Of a DNA stretch of 64,000 bases, positions 9,532 through 16,918 are shown one piece after another. Source of the stretch: Sphingobacterium phlebotomi (GTDB taxonomy: Bacteria > Bacteroidota > Bacteroidia > Sphingobacteriales > Sphingobacteriaceae). The notes beneath the pieces are model-generated. The model made no database searches and was not told the DNA's origin. It saw only the letters and a list, made by a program, of their open reading frames with translations. Positions within the stretch are counted from its first letter, which is position 1. Each line of letters starts with the position of its first letter. The DNA lies in assembly GCF_008180195.1 (NCBI RefSeq), contig NZ_VTAV01000012.1:1-64000 (forward strand), written 5' to 3'. A program made the position numbers and the translations under genes.

Positions 9532-9743
9532 TACATATAATCTTTAAAATCTTCCAAAGGTTCATCAAAATCACTACCCATTTTTAGCTTACCTTTTAAC
9601 AGACCTAATTTTCTTTTCGGTTTATAAGATTTTGGCACTTTCTTTTCCAAAATAAAATCAATAAAATCTTCAACCTCCTGCTGATATGCAGGCGGTATCT
9701 TTTTCACCTTTTCTATTAATTGATCTTGTTCCATACCATCCAT
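9531..9743 (-). CDS. DUF2281-type antitoxin partner of VapC
   Basis: About 70 aa from ATG 9743 (alternatives: ATG 9734, or TTG 9764). The core LIEKVKKIPPAYQQEVEDFIDFILEK is the DUF2281 helix pair found in antitoxins paired with PIN toxins, and the C-terminal tail is basic then acidic, as in toxin-binding segments. It is immediately upstream of the toxin with overlapping stop and start. I prefer 9743 because the -7 box at 9772-9779 leaves a leader of normal length. Confidence 0.8.
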   Translation of the reverse strand: MDGMEQDQLIEKVKKIPPAYQQEVEDFIDFILEKKVPKSYKPKRKLGLLKGKLKMGSDFDEPLEDFKDYM

Positions 9744-9771
9744 GTTTAGGTTAAAGATAGCCAAAATTCCT

Positions 9772-9779
9772 CAAAAATA
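9772..9779 (-). promoter_or_regulatory. Candidate -7 box for the toxin-antitoxin operon
   Basis: The minus strand reads TATTTTTG (TAnnTTTG). No convincing -33 TTG at proper spacing, so this is only a partial promoter match. Confidence 0.35.
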
Positions 9780-9870
9780 AAATTACCAATCGTTATATCC
9801 ACCACACAAAAACCCGCACGATTTTTTTACACGCCACGGAGCTACAAACCACTCTCTCATTTAGCTCCCA

Positions 9871-10800
9871 TTATTCAGAGGTATTGCTTCTATCTTCCAT
9901 TTCCAGCCACGCAAGAAAAGACTCTACTTCAGTTTTGGAGACGAACACATCTACCGGATAGTTCTCTAACAGCTGGAGTGTAACGCCTTTGTCTGCGTTG
10001 GGATGATAGCCCGCAATAATTGAGCGGTTAATAACGCAGTTGCGGTTAACCTTTCGATATTGGAAATAATCGAGGTGCTCGTGGAGCTTTCTCAATGAAA
10101 GGTTATTCTCGTAATAATGTTCGGGTGAATCGTAAACCCGATTTATACCCTCCTGATGCGCAATGAGCGTCACCACGATATCCTTTAGAAAAAACTTTTG
10201 GCCATCTACTACCGCGATCAACGGATTATCTGACATCTTATTTTCCATCACTAATGATTCCCCTCCTTCATTTCCGTTTTTTTCTGAGGGCTTAACTTTT
10301 ACCAATAATGTGTAATACTCATCTTTCAAAGATAGCAATGCACAGCAAAGCCCGCAGATAATAGGAAGTATCAACGAATAAGGCACCTGGAATACATTCC
10401 GCTTCATCCTTAAGAGGCTACGATCGGTTATTTGGAGATACATACGGTCATAACACTCCATAAAAAACATCGCAGACAGGATGACGATCGGTGTAACGAC
10501 ATACATGCGTACATAAAAATCCTTTCTCCAACGCTCTTTACCATCAAAATATTTTGTACACCAATAAATCCACTCCACAACCAAAACAATCAGCACCAAC
10601 GACCAGAATACATCAATGAAATAGTCCGGCTTTTCGACGACGTGCCGTCCCAGCTTCCAGCCCTCGCCAATGCGATGCCCCACTAAAGGCATGATAAAAG
10701 CGACAACACAAGAAATGGCGAAACGGTTCCACCATCGGCGTGTTTCAACCCTGTTCGCTTGTGTTTCCTCCTGCTGTTTTTCTAACGATGTATCCGCCAT
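9871..10800 (-). CDS. Membrane-anchored LytTR-type DNA-binding regulator
   Basis: 309 aa. Four hydrophobic helices lie in the N-terminal half (about 28-43, 64-82, 103-122 and 144-163). The C-terminal 110 residues look like a LytTR domain: FFLKDIVVTLIAHQEGINRVY, then LRKLHEHLDYFQYRKVNRNCVINRSIIAGYHP, matching the LytTR pattern of a helix, F.R.HRS.IVN. and a Y.P....L strand. Such one-protein regulators (TM sensor plus LytTR) are common in Bacteroidota and lack a receiver domain. No histidine kinase is adjacent. The target is unknown. Confidence 0.8.
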   Translation of the reverse strand: MADTSLEKQQEETQANRVETRRWWNRFAISCVVAFIMPLVGHRIGEGWKLGRHVVEKPDYFIDVFWSLVLIVLVVEWIYWCTKYFDGKERWRKDFYVRMYVVTPIVILSAMFFMECYDRMYLQITDRSLLRMKRNVFQVPYSLILPIICGLCCALLSLKDEYYTLLVKVKPSEKNGNEGGESLVMENKMSDNPLIAVVDGQKFFLKDIVVTLIAHQEGINRVYDSPEHYYENNLSLRKLHEHLDYFQYRKVNRNCVINRSIIAGYHPNADKGVTLQLLENYPVDVFVSKTEVESFLAWLEMEDRSNTSE

Positions 10801-11630
10801 AAAGTACTCCCTTCATAATTTGTTGTATTTAATATTTCTTTTAGGTATGATAATTATATGAAAAACTGTTCAAAAAAACAAGTCAGGTCGCGGCCAGTCA
10901 CATTTTTTCATTTCAATTCACGGCTATCGGTGAAAAAATACGGAAAGAAGTGAAAGCCTTGTTTTCTTTGCTTTTGACGATACGACAAAGTATGTAAACG
11001 AATAATATACGGAACGTACCGGGATCTGGAGCCATTCTCCCGATGGTAAAAGTCCGCCACAAGGTAGCCACAGGCAGTGAGACCAGCTACTGCTATCCGC
11101 CGGTACGTAAATTGGGTCGATCGGATGTGGCGGACAAGGGGACGCGGGTACAGCGATAAAGTGCAAACAAGCCCAGTGGGCAGGTGGGGCCAAGGCTGCT
11201 CCGCTGAACAGTAGGCAAATGGATAAAGGTAAAAAATGGATGCAATGAACAGTAAAGGAACAGCAAAAACGAGAACAACAGATTTCCTCCACAACATTGG
11301 AGAACTGCAGCTGTATATACAGGTTTGGCTGCATGCCCTGTTCTTGCGGATATCCATGGTAACCGTGTTGGTAAGAGAATACATCTTTATACGGCTACCC
11401 GTCTATCGGATTGCCTTAGCCCAAAAGAGAGTTATTAACCGGTTCTATTATCCGCGTAAGTTTGCACCCTTCACGGGCAGCTAGGTCTTTTGGCTTCAAG
11501 GAGGCTAATCGACCAACAAACAGGATCCCTCGAGAGCATCGCTGTGAGGCAAAACCGGGATGCAAAGTGGATAACGACATTTTATTTTGAAACTAAAGTT
11601 CGCACTCATCTTCAAGTGCATAATTTGCCT
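10801..11630. other. 830-base gap without a supportable gene
   Basis: Several short overlapping frames exist on both strands, but none has recognisable protein character. From about 11010 to 11220 the base composition is clearly more GC-rich than the flanks and is full of complementary segments (see the structured element at 11014-11206). The rest is AT-rich spacer. It could hold a non-coding RNA or the remains of a mobile element; I cannot tell which. Confidence 0.5.
11014..11206. ncRNA. Candidate structured RNA with interleaved stems
   Basis: Two perfect long-range pairings interleave: 11014-11022 with 11100-11108 (9 bp, ACGTACCGG/CCGGTACGT) and 11052-11061 with 11126-11135 (10 bp, GTCCGCCACA/TGTGGCGGAC). 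In RNA this is a pseudoknot topology or a switch between two folds. Further pairings: 11020-11024 with 11038-11042, 11073-11078 with 11089-11094, 11151-11155 with 11202-11206, and the hairpin 11171-11174/11178-11181. The pairing works on either strand, so orientation is undetermined. I match it to no known RNA family. Confidence 0.3.
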
Positions 11631-12047
11631 ATGGCAACTATAAAGAAAAACTGGCTACGTGCCGGTATATCATTATTCGTTTTACTATTAGGGGTTTTCT
11701 ATATTGTGAAGGCAAGGGAAACAAAAGACGAGATGGCAGTGGAAAAAGCAGAAACGAAAAAGGCGGATGATCTTTACACATTTGAGTACACTGGTCCCGA
11801 TTTTAGCAAAGCTAATGTGGAAGATGAATCAAAGTGGACATATACGACCAATACGGATCTCTGCAGTGGATTGGATGAACGCCCTTGTCGCATTCAAGTC
11901 TCCGAAGCATTTGTGAGTAACCCTAGCACTTCTCCTTCTTTAAATCCAAGTGCTAATATAAGTGCGGCTTTAAATTCAGGAACAGGCACTCATTATGTAG
12001 ATGGGATTGCCGACCCGAGTGGGGTAATCTCGAATATGGAGAATTAG
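11631..12047 (+). CDS. Small secreted or membrane-anchored protein with a Cys pair, unknown function
   Basis: 138 aa from ATG 11631, chosen because residues 1-27 then form a signal/anchor (basic start, hydrophobic 11-26). The mature part has a charged linker, then YTFEYTGPDF, WTYT and a C78-x7-C86 pair (CSGLDERPC), ending in a low-complexity Ser/Asn/Pro-rich tail. Similar short proteins with a W...C.G...PC core occur in Sphingobacteriaceae, often unannotated; I recall no established role. It stands alone, followed by a strong terminator, so it is probably monocistronic. Confidence 0.65.
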   Translation: MATIKKNWLRAGISLFVLLLGVFYIVKARETKDEMAVEKAETKKADDLYTFEYTGPDFSKANVEDESKWTYTTNTDLCSGLDERPCRIQVSEAFVSNPSTSPSLNPSANISAALNSGTGTHYVDGIADPSGVISNMEN

Positions 12048-12067
12048 AAGCTACGATTGAAGGACAT

Positions 12068-12115
12068 AAAAGTCCCCAAAAACCACGTTACTATAGTTCG
12101 GTTTTGGGGACTTTT
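12068..12115. terminator. Rho-independent terminator after the small secreted protein gene
   Basis: Long stem 12068-12084 with 12100-12115 (AAAAGTCCCCAAAA.CC / GGTTTTGGGGACTTTT, one bulged A), ending in TTTT on the plus strand. It also has the symmetry to act on the opposite strand against the convergent susD transcript. Confidence 0.85.
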
Positions 12116-12152
12116 CCGTAAAAACAGACGACTAGCAAAATATAGTATAGTT

Positions 12153-13529
12153 TTAGTTCTGTTCAATACCCGTCAAACGTATGATGTCGTCAGGAAGCGG
12201 CAAAGCGTACAAACTGTCGTTAGGTTGCAAAGAAAAAGTTTCTCCGTTAACCACCCTTGTCGGAACAATATTCGACCCCTCCTTATTAAGCCTTTTTATA
12301 TCTATCCATCTCAATCCTCGCATTAACAGTTCTTTTCTTCTTTCCAAAAGGACAATTGCAAGGGCATCTTCTGCGTTTTCCGCCGTAAATACAGGGTAAT
12401 CCACATTGTTTTTCCATCTCATTTTTAATAAAGTGTTGAGATCATCCATAGCTTCGTCGATTTTACCCAAACGGGCATTGGTTTCCGCCCTGATCAAATA
12501 CAGTTCGTCCACAGCAATTCCGCTGAAAAGTATACTTGCACTGGCTGCATAGCTGCCCTTGAACTGGTGATAACCGCTATTTGGCCTAAAGAAGGCTTCT
12601 TTCCGTAGATCGTTGGTGTCATATGAGTTGTAAAGTATACTGTCTATCTTACCTCTAGCCGGATGGTGCAGTCCAAAGCTTGAAAACATCTCTGAATAGA
12701 ATAGGGTTTCACTATTGAATTTTTTAAAAGGTACAGCTGCTGTAACCGAACCGTTGAGGTCTGGATCTCCATTATAATCCATAAGGGAGCTTTTAATACC
12801 AAGTGCGAGATCTGCATACTTATATGCGCTATCGGGAAGGGACATAGATAGATAAGTTCTTGCCAGCAAACCGTATGCCGCTGCTCGTGAAGGACGCATG
12901 ACGTGGATAGGATGTTCCGGTAATAGTGGCACAGCGGCTTTTGTATCTTCGATAACTTGGCCATAAGTTTCCTCTACGCTTGCCCGAACTGACGGAACAT
13001 TAAAATCTGAGTTAGCTCTTAATACGATTCCCAGATCAGTGGAAGCGGTCGATGTATCGTAAGCCTTGGCATGTTGCCAAGCCAGTAGTAGATAATAGTA
13101 TGATCTAAAGAAAAGCGCGGAACCCTTGACATTATCCCGAGCGAGTTTGTTTACTACGGTCTGCTCGATATCCTCCAGCCTCTCCAGACAAACATTAGAG
13201 TTGTAAACAACTTGATAGGACTTGGACCAATCATTACCATACTCATACGGAAACGGCTTGTAGCAGTAGAGGGAAACCTGTAAGCTGGTCAACGCATTAT
13301 ATGTTGCCGGTAAGAGAAAATAATCATCTGAGCAGGTTTCCATAAATCCCGGAGTAGCGGTGTTCATGGTTACAGCATCATCAAGCAATGCCTGAAGATC
13401 CTCAACTGTCGACGGTGTAATCAGGCTCTTGTCCGATTTTTCTTCCAAATAATCTTTACATGAAGAAAATAGGAGCAAAGATACTATTAGCGGTGTAACC
13501 TGTATCAATAATTTTGTTTTCATGATCAT
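12153..13529 (-). CDS. SusD/RagB-family nutrient-binding lipoprotein
   Basis: 458 aa. Lipoprotein signal ending LLLFSSC (Cys near 24), then CKDYLEEKSDKSLITPSTVEDLQALLDD, the standard SusD N-terminus. The C-terminal RRKELLMRGLRWIDIKRLNKEG is the conserved SusD signature. It should sit on the outer surface and pass nutrients to a SusC porin, but its cognate SusC immediately upstream is a fragment, so it is probably functionless or served by another SusC. The reading frame itself is intact. Confidence 0.93.
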   Translation of the reverse strand: MIMKTKLLIQVTPLIVSLLLFSSCKDYLEEKSDKSLITPSTVEDLQALLDDAVTMNTATPGFMETCSDDYFLLPATYNALTSLQVSLYCYKPFPYEYGNDWSKSYQVVYNSNVCLERLEDIEQTVVNKLARDNVKGSALFFRSYYYLLLAWQHAKAYDTSTASTDLGIVLRANSDFNVPSVRASVEETYGQVIEDTKAAVPLLPEHPIHVMRPSRAAAYGLLARTYLSMSLPDSAYKYADLALGIKSSLMDYNGDPDLNGSVTAAVPFKKFNSETLFYSEMFSSFGLHHPARGKIDSILYNSYDTNDLRKEAFFRPNSGYHQFKGSYAASASILFSGIAVDELYLIRAETNARLGKIDEAMDDLNTLLKMRWKNNVDYPVFTAENAEDALAIVLLERRKELLMRGLRWIDIKRLNKEGSNIVPTRVVNGETFSLQPNDSLYALPLPDDIIRLTGIEQN

Positions 13530-13536
13530 AGTGGAT

Positions 13537-14248
13537 TTAAAAATTTGATCTTAACCCTATGGTTATAGTACGTTGTTCTGGATAAATCGAAATATTATCG
13601 GGATCAATTTTATCCTTATTTGCCCTCCACAGAATCCCCAAGTTGGAAGCGACAGCAAACAACTGTATCCGTTCAAAAGGAAGCACTTGGACTTCTTTCC
13701 TGGAAAAAAGTTCGTACCCGATGTTTATATAGTTTAGCCGTATATGGTCGCCTTTGATGACATTTGCCTCCGAAGATGCGAAAAAGGCATCCCTACCCGA
13801 AATCACTGGATACGTAAATGCTGGAATATCCGTAAACAGTTCATCCCCCTGTTTTTGCCATCTTTTTTCATAGTCTGCGTGCCCTCTTCCATTTTCTATC
13901 AATGCAGCATAAGAGATAGTAGGCTTAAATAGATAATAACCAAATTTATAACCGATGTTGATAGATGCAGATAATTTCTTCCAGGCAAAAGTATTGATCA
14001 GGGAGCCGAAGTATTCGGGTACGGAGGAACCAATATATCTTACGTTGCCGTCCGTCCCTTCCGCATACGCTTCTCTGCTGATCTCGGTGTAATCCGTACT
14101 CAGTTCTCCTTCCCGATAACCCTGCGGATTTCCATCTGTATCCAGTCCTCCCCACTTATATGCCGCTATTGCATATAGGTGTTTTCCTATTATCGGGCTG
14201 ATACTGCTCCCTGTCGCACACCAGTAACATTAGCGTCATCTTATTCAT
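13537..14248 (-). pseudogene. SusC/RagA outer-membrane receptor, collapsed remnant
   Basis: An uninterrupted frame from an in-frame stop at 14230-14232 down to the stop at 13537 encodes about 229 residues of the SusC C-terminus: IIGKHLYAIAAYKWGGLDTD, SSVPEYFGSLINTFAWK, YKFGYYLFKP and a final barrel strand TITIGLRSNF. A full SusC has about 1000 residues; plug and most barrel strands are missing and no ATG opens the frame. Upstream at 14246-14248 is an ATG preceded by a normal leader and followed by MNKMTLMLLV, like the first residues of a signal peptide, but in another frame and ending after 30 codons. This fits an internal deletion fusing the original start to the 3' quarter. It ends 7 nt before susD. 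Confidence 0.88.
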
Positions 14249-14303
14249 AATTTTCTTTTCCAATCGTGGCCTTCCTCTGTTTAGAAAAACAATTTAAAGA
14301 TAG

Positions 14304-14342
14304 ATAAAAAAATAGGCCGCCCAAAAAGGACAGCCTATTTTC
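14304..14342 (-). terminator. Terminator of the downstream SusC/D operon
   Basis: Hairpin with arms AAATAGGC and GCCTATTT plus inner G-C pairs, followed on the minus strand by a seven-T run. It lies just after the accessory lipoprotein gene and isolates that operon from the SusC remnant. Confidence 0.75.
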
Positions 14343-14365
14343 ATTTATTCCGTACCGAATCCGGT

Positions 14366-15241
14366 TTATTGCACTTTCTTCAATTCAAGAACGTATGCAC
14401 CAAATCCACCAGCACTAACAGTATAATTACCGTTAATTCTGATTGTTCCTTCACAGGGGTTTACATAGTTTGCAGTCCCCCCGCCGGTAGAAGCTACCGA
14501 TACGACTCCATAAGGCCAATTTCCATAATCTCCCAGTGGTTGTTGTGGAACGACAACAGTGTTATCTCCTAAATCGACATTAAGTGTGATCGGGTTAAAA
14601 CCAGGTATAGGGTAGGTGATTGAGATCGTGGATTCATCGACTTTAACTACATCTACAACTGTACCTGTACCGAAATCAGCCCATCCATCTGTTATAACTT
14701 CAAACTTACCATCACCGAGGAAGTCATCTGCAATAAATGAACAAATAGCCGAATAACGCACCATTGGAGAGGCATCCGGCTGGGCTGCTACGTTAGGTCC
14801 ATAGCCTATTCCACCCCCTTCGGGAAAAGCAACATAAGTTGTTCCTCCGGTAATATAGTTTGTACCAAAGTCAAAGTTATCTCCAGCGACGATTGTTCCA
14901 AACAAATCGGTTAACAATTGTCCGGACACCTCGAATTCTACCGGGTAAGATGAAATATTACCTCTTAATAGCTTCGCGTTTTTGGCATCTCCATTTTTCA
15001 TGACCACCAAATCCAGATAATCTGGTTTTACATTCGAATCTTTAAAATATAAATCAACACCGACTGTAGCTTCAAACCCCAACGGATCATCATCTAATAT
15101 GGCGGGGGAACCCGAAACCTTTGTTACGTGCGGTTGATTAATATATATAATGCCATCAGGCATCGTGGCGTTATCGCTTTTTCTACATGCTGAAACCACG
15201 ACTAGTGACAACAACATCAATATGCTAAATAATCTTTTCAT
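14366..15241 (-). CDS. SusC/D-associated surface lipoprotein of unknown function
   Basis: 291 aa from ATG 15241 (an upstream TTG in the same frame is less likely). A lipoprotein signal ends VVVSAC, then the charged KSDNATMP. The body is rich in beta-prone sequence with Gly-rich turns and ends in YVLELKKV, consistent with Ig-like or SusE-like surface modules. It follows the SusD gene by 16 nt in the same operon and is probably an auxiliary binding protein; the ligand is unknown. No catalytic motif seen. Confidence 0.75.
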   Translation of the reverse strand: MKRLFSILMLLSLVVVSACRKSDNATMPDGIIYINQPHVTKVSGSPAILDDDPLGFEATVGVDLYFKDSNVKPDYLDLVVMKNGDAKNAKLLRGNISSYPVEFEVSGQLLTDLFGTIVAGDNFDFGTNYITGGTTYVAFPEGGGIGYGPNVAAQPDASPMVRYSAICSFIADDFLGDGKFEVITDGWADFGTGTVVDVVKVDESTISITYPIPGFNPITLNVDLGDNTVVVPQQPLGDYGNWPYGVVSVASTGGGTANYVNPCEGTIRINGNYTVSAGGFGAYVLELKKVQ

Positions 15242-15257
15242 TTCTATCAAATATTAA

Positions 15258-16907
15258 TTAAGGCATCCAAAATACTTTCGCAGCATTCAAATCTGTTTTT
15301 TGTGCAGGCGCATTTGTATTGATGTTTATCTCATCGGCTATATAAGGCAAAGAGTTAGGAAACGGACGGTTCAAGATTACCGTCACAGCAGGTAAATCTT
15401 CGCCACCATTCCCTCCAGCAGGGGGTGTTACTGAACCCCCAAAGTTTGCAGGATTGAATAATACTGGATAACCTGTTCTTCTGTAATCTGTATACTGATC
15501 TACCCAAGAACCAATATTAGACAACCATTTCTGAGTCATGATATGTTCTAATTTTTTCGCCGCCGAAGCCGATGCAAACTGTGCCAATACTCTTGTCACA
15601 TACTCTTCAGCAGCTGTTGATCCTGCCAGTACGGGCACTCCACTGGCACCTGTTCCCGTTACGACATAATCAATCATATTAAAGGATTCTTGAATAGCCT
15701 CTTCCAAAGTTTCCGCTGCATCACCAGAAATCTCACCTGCTTGTATCAACTCTGCTTTCAAGAATAGGATGTCAGCATAAGTGATTAAGCGATATGGTGC
15801 TGCTCCCGTCCCACTAGTTGCGGAGGCCGTACCACCCGCACCATTATCGTATCGGCCACCAACCGGGTAGATTCCAAATAAGGAAACTTCGTTTTGCAGG
15901 TTTTTACCTCTATTCGGTCCTTGTGAACCAAAATATTTAGAGACAAAAGCACCATCTCTATATTCGACATCTGGGTTTGGATCGGCATCTTCTGTCATTT
16001 GATTATAGATATAATATGGAATACGAGGGTCTTCAATACCGGTTAATATACCTGTATTATAGCCTTTCATAATTTCATACAACCAAGGGCTGACGTGCAT
16101 GGTACGTTGTGAGGCATAATATTCTCCATAGCCAGGGTTACGATCATCTGTGGCCGCATTCGGACCATAAGGAATCATGAGAGACTCATCTGTAGCACTG
16201 ATCAAGTCACCAGAGTTTAACAAAGCATCGGCTTCTGAACCAATACTTTTCACGTGCCTCTGCTGCACCAACAACTTAAATTTCAGCGAGTTTGCTGCCT
16301 TTATCCAATTATCCAGATCGCCACTGTATATAACGTCATCGTTTCCTGGTTCAGCACTCGCATTGTTCAAGTCTGCAATAGCTTCATCAATCAAGTTTTC
16401 CAACTGTGGATAGATTTCTGCACCGTCATCATATTTCGGGTACAGTATGCCCTCTACCAATTGGTTTGCTTCTGAGAACGGAACATTACCAAATAAATCC
16501 ACTAGTACAGAGTATGTATATACTTTCAACACCTTTGCAATTCCCACGTAATGTAGTTCTCCTGCCTCTGTTCCTTGCTGGATAATAATCTCTAAATTGG
16601 TAAGCGCATCCCGATAGGCAAAATCCCAACCTTGTGTCCAATAAAAATCATTTCCTGCTGCACCATACTGATCAGCATTTCCATAGTGCACCATTTGATG
16701 CGTGTAGGCAGAGAGGTTGTTGGAAAAACCTGTTCCCATAGCCATACTCTCACCGATATATTTCTGCGCACGTGTTAACAACACCGAAGAAGATAGTTTT
16801 GCTGGGTTGTTCGGGTCATCATTTATATCCAGTTGCTTCGAGCATGACATAGCCGAAACGGCTAAAGCAACTAGTACAATACTTTTGATTTTATGTATAT
16901 ATTTCAT
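15258..16907 (-). CDS. SusD/RagB-family lipoprotein (SusD-like 2 type)
   Basis: 549 aa. Lipoprotein signal ending AVSAMSC, followed by SKQLDINDDPNNPAKLSSSVLLTRAQ, the hallmark N-terminus of the longer SusD_RagB_2 group. TPR-like helices follow, with DLFGNVPFSEAN and LKFKLLVQQRHV typical of the group. A Gly/Pro stretch (PPAGGNGG) lies near the C-terminus. It pairs with the SusC gene 11 nt upstream and should cap that porin at the cell surface. This SusD type is common in loci for peptides or undefined nutrients; no degradative enzyme is nearby to reveal the substrate. Confidence 0.95.
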   Translation of the reverse strand: MKYIHKIKSIVLVALAVSAMSCSKQLDINDDPNNPAKLSSSVLLTRAQKYIGESMAMGTGFSNNLSAYTHQMVHYGNADQYGAAGNDFYWTQGWDFAYRDALTNLEIIIQQGTEAGELHYVGIAKVLKVYTYSVLVDLFGNVPFSEANQLVEGILYPKYDDGAEIYPQLENLIDEAIADLNNASAEPGNDDVIYSGDLDNWIKAANSLKFKLLVQQRHVKSIGSEADALLNSGDLISATDESLMIPYGPNAATDDRNPGYGEYYASQRTMHVSPWLYEIMKGYNTGILTGIEDPRIPYYIYNQMTEDADPNPDVEYRDGAFVSKYFGSQGPNRGKNLQNEVSLFGIYPVGGRYDNGAGGTASATSGTGAAPYRLITYADILFLKAELIQAGEISGDAAETLEEAIQESFNMIDYVVTGTGASGVPVLAGSTAAEEYVTRVLAQFASASAAKKLEHIMTQKWLSNIGSWVDQYTDYRRTGYPVLFNPANFGGSVTPPAGGNGGEDLPAVTVILNRPFPNSLPYIADEININTNAPAQKTDLNAAKVFWMP

Positions 16908-16918
16908 AATTATCTCAA

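Noticed and set aside
10908..11484. Overlapping ORFs on both strands in the 10.8-11.6 kb gap (for example 10908-11384 minus and 11236-11484 plus)
   Set aside because: Several frames are open at once because the segment is GC-rich; none shows a protein-like motif, a plausible start context or operon placement. The sequence looks structured rather than coding.
12153..14248. Calling the 13537-13902 frame a small independent gene
   Set aside because: The frame continues upstream without interruption to 14229 and the whole reads as a SusC C-terminus; its apparent start is only a TTG inside that frame.
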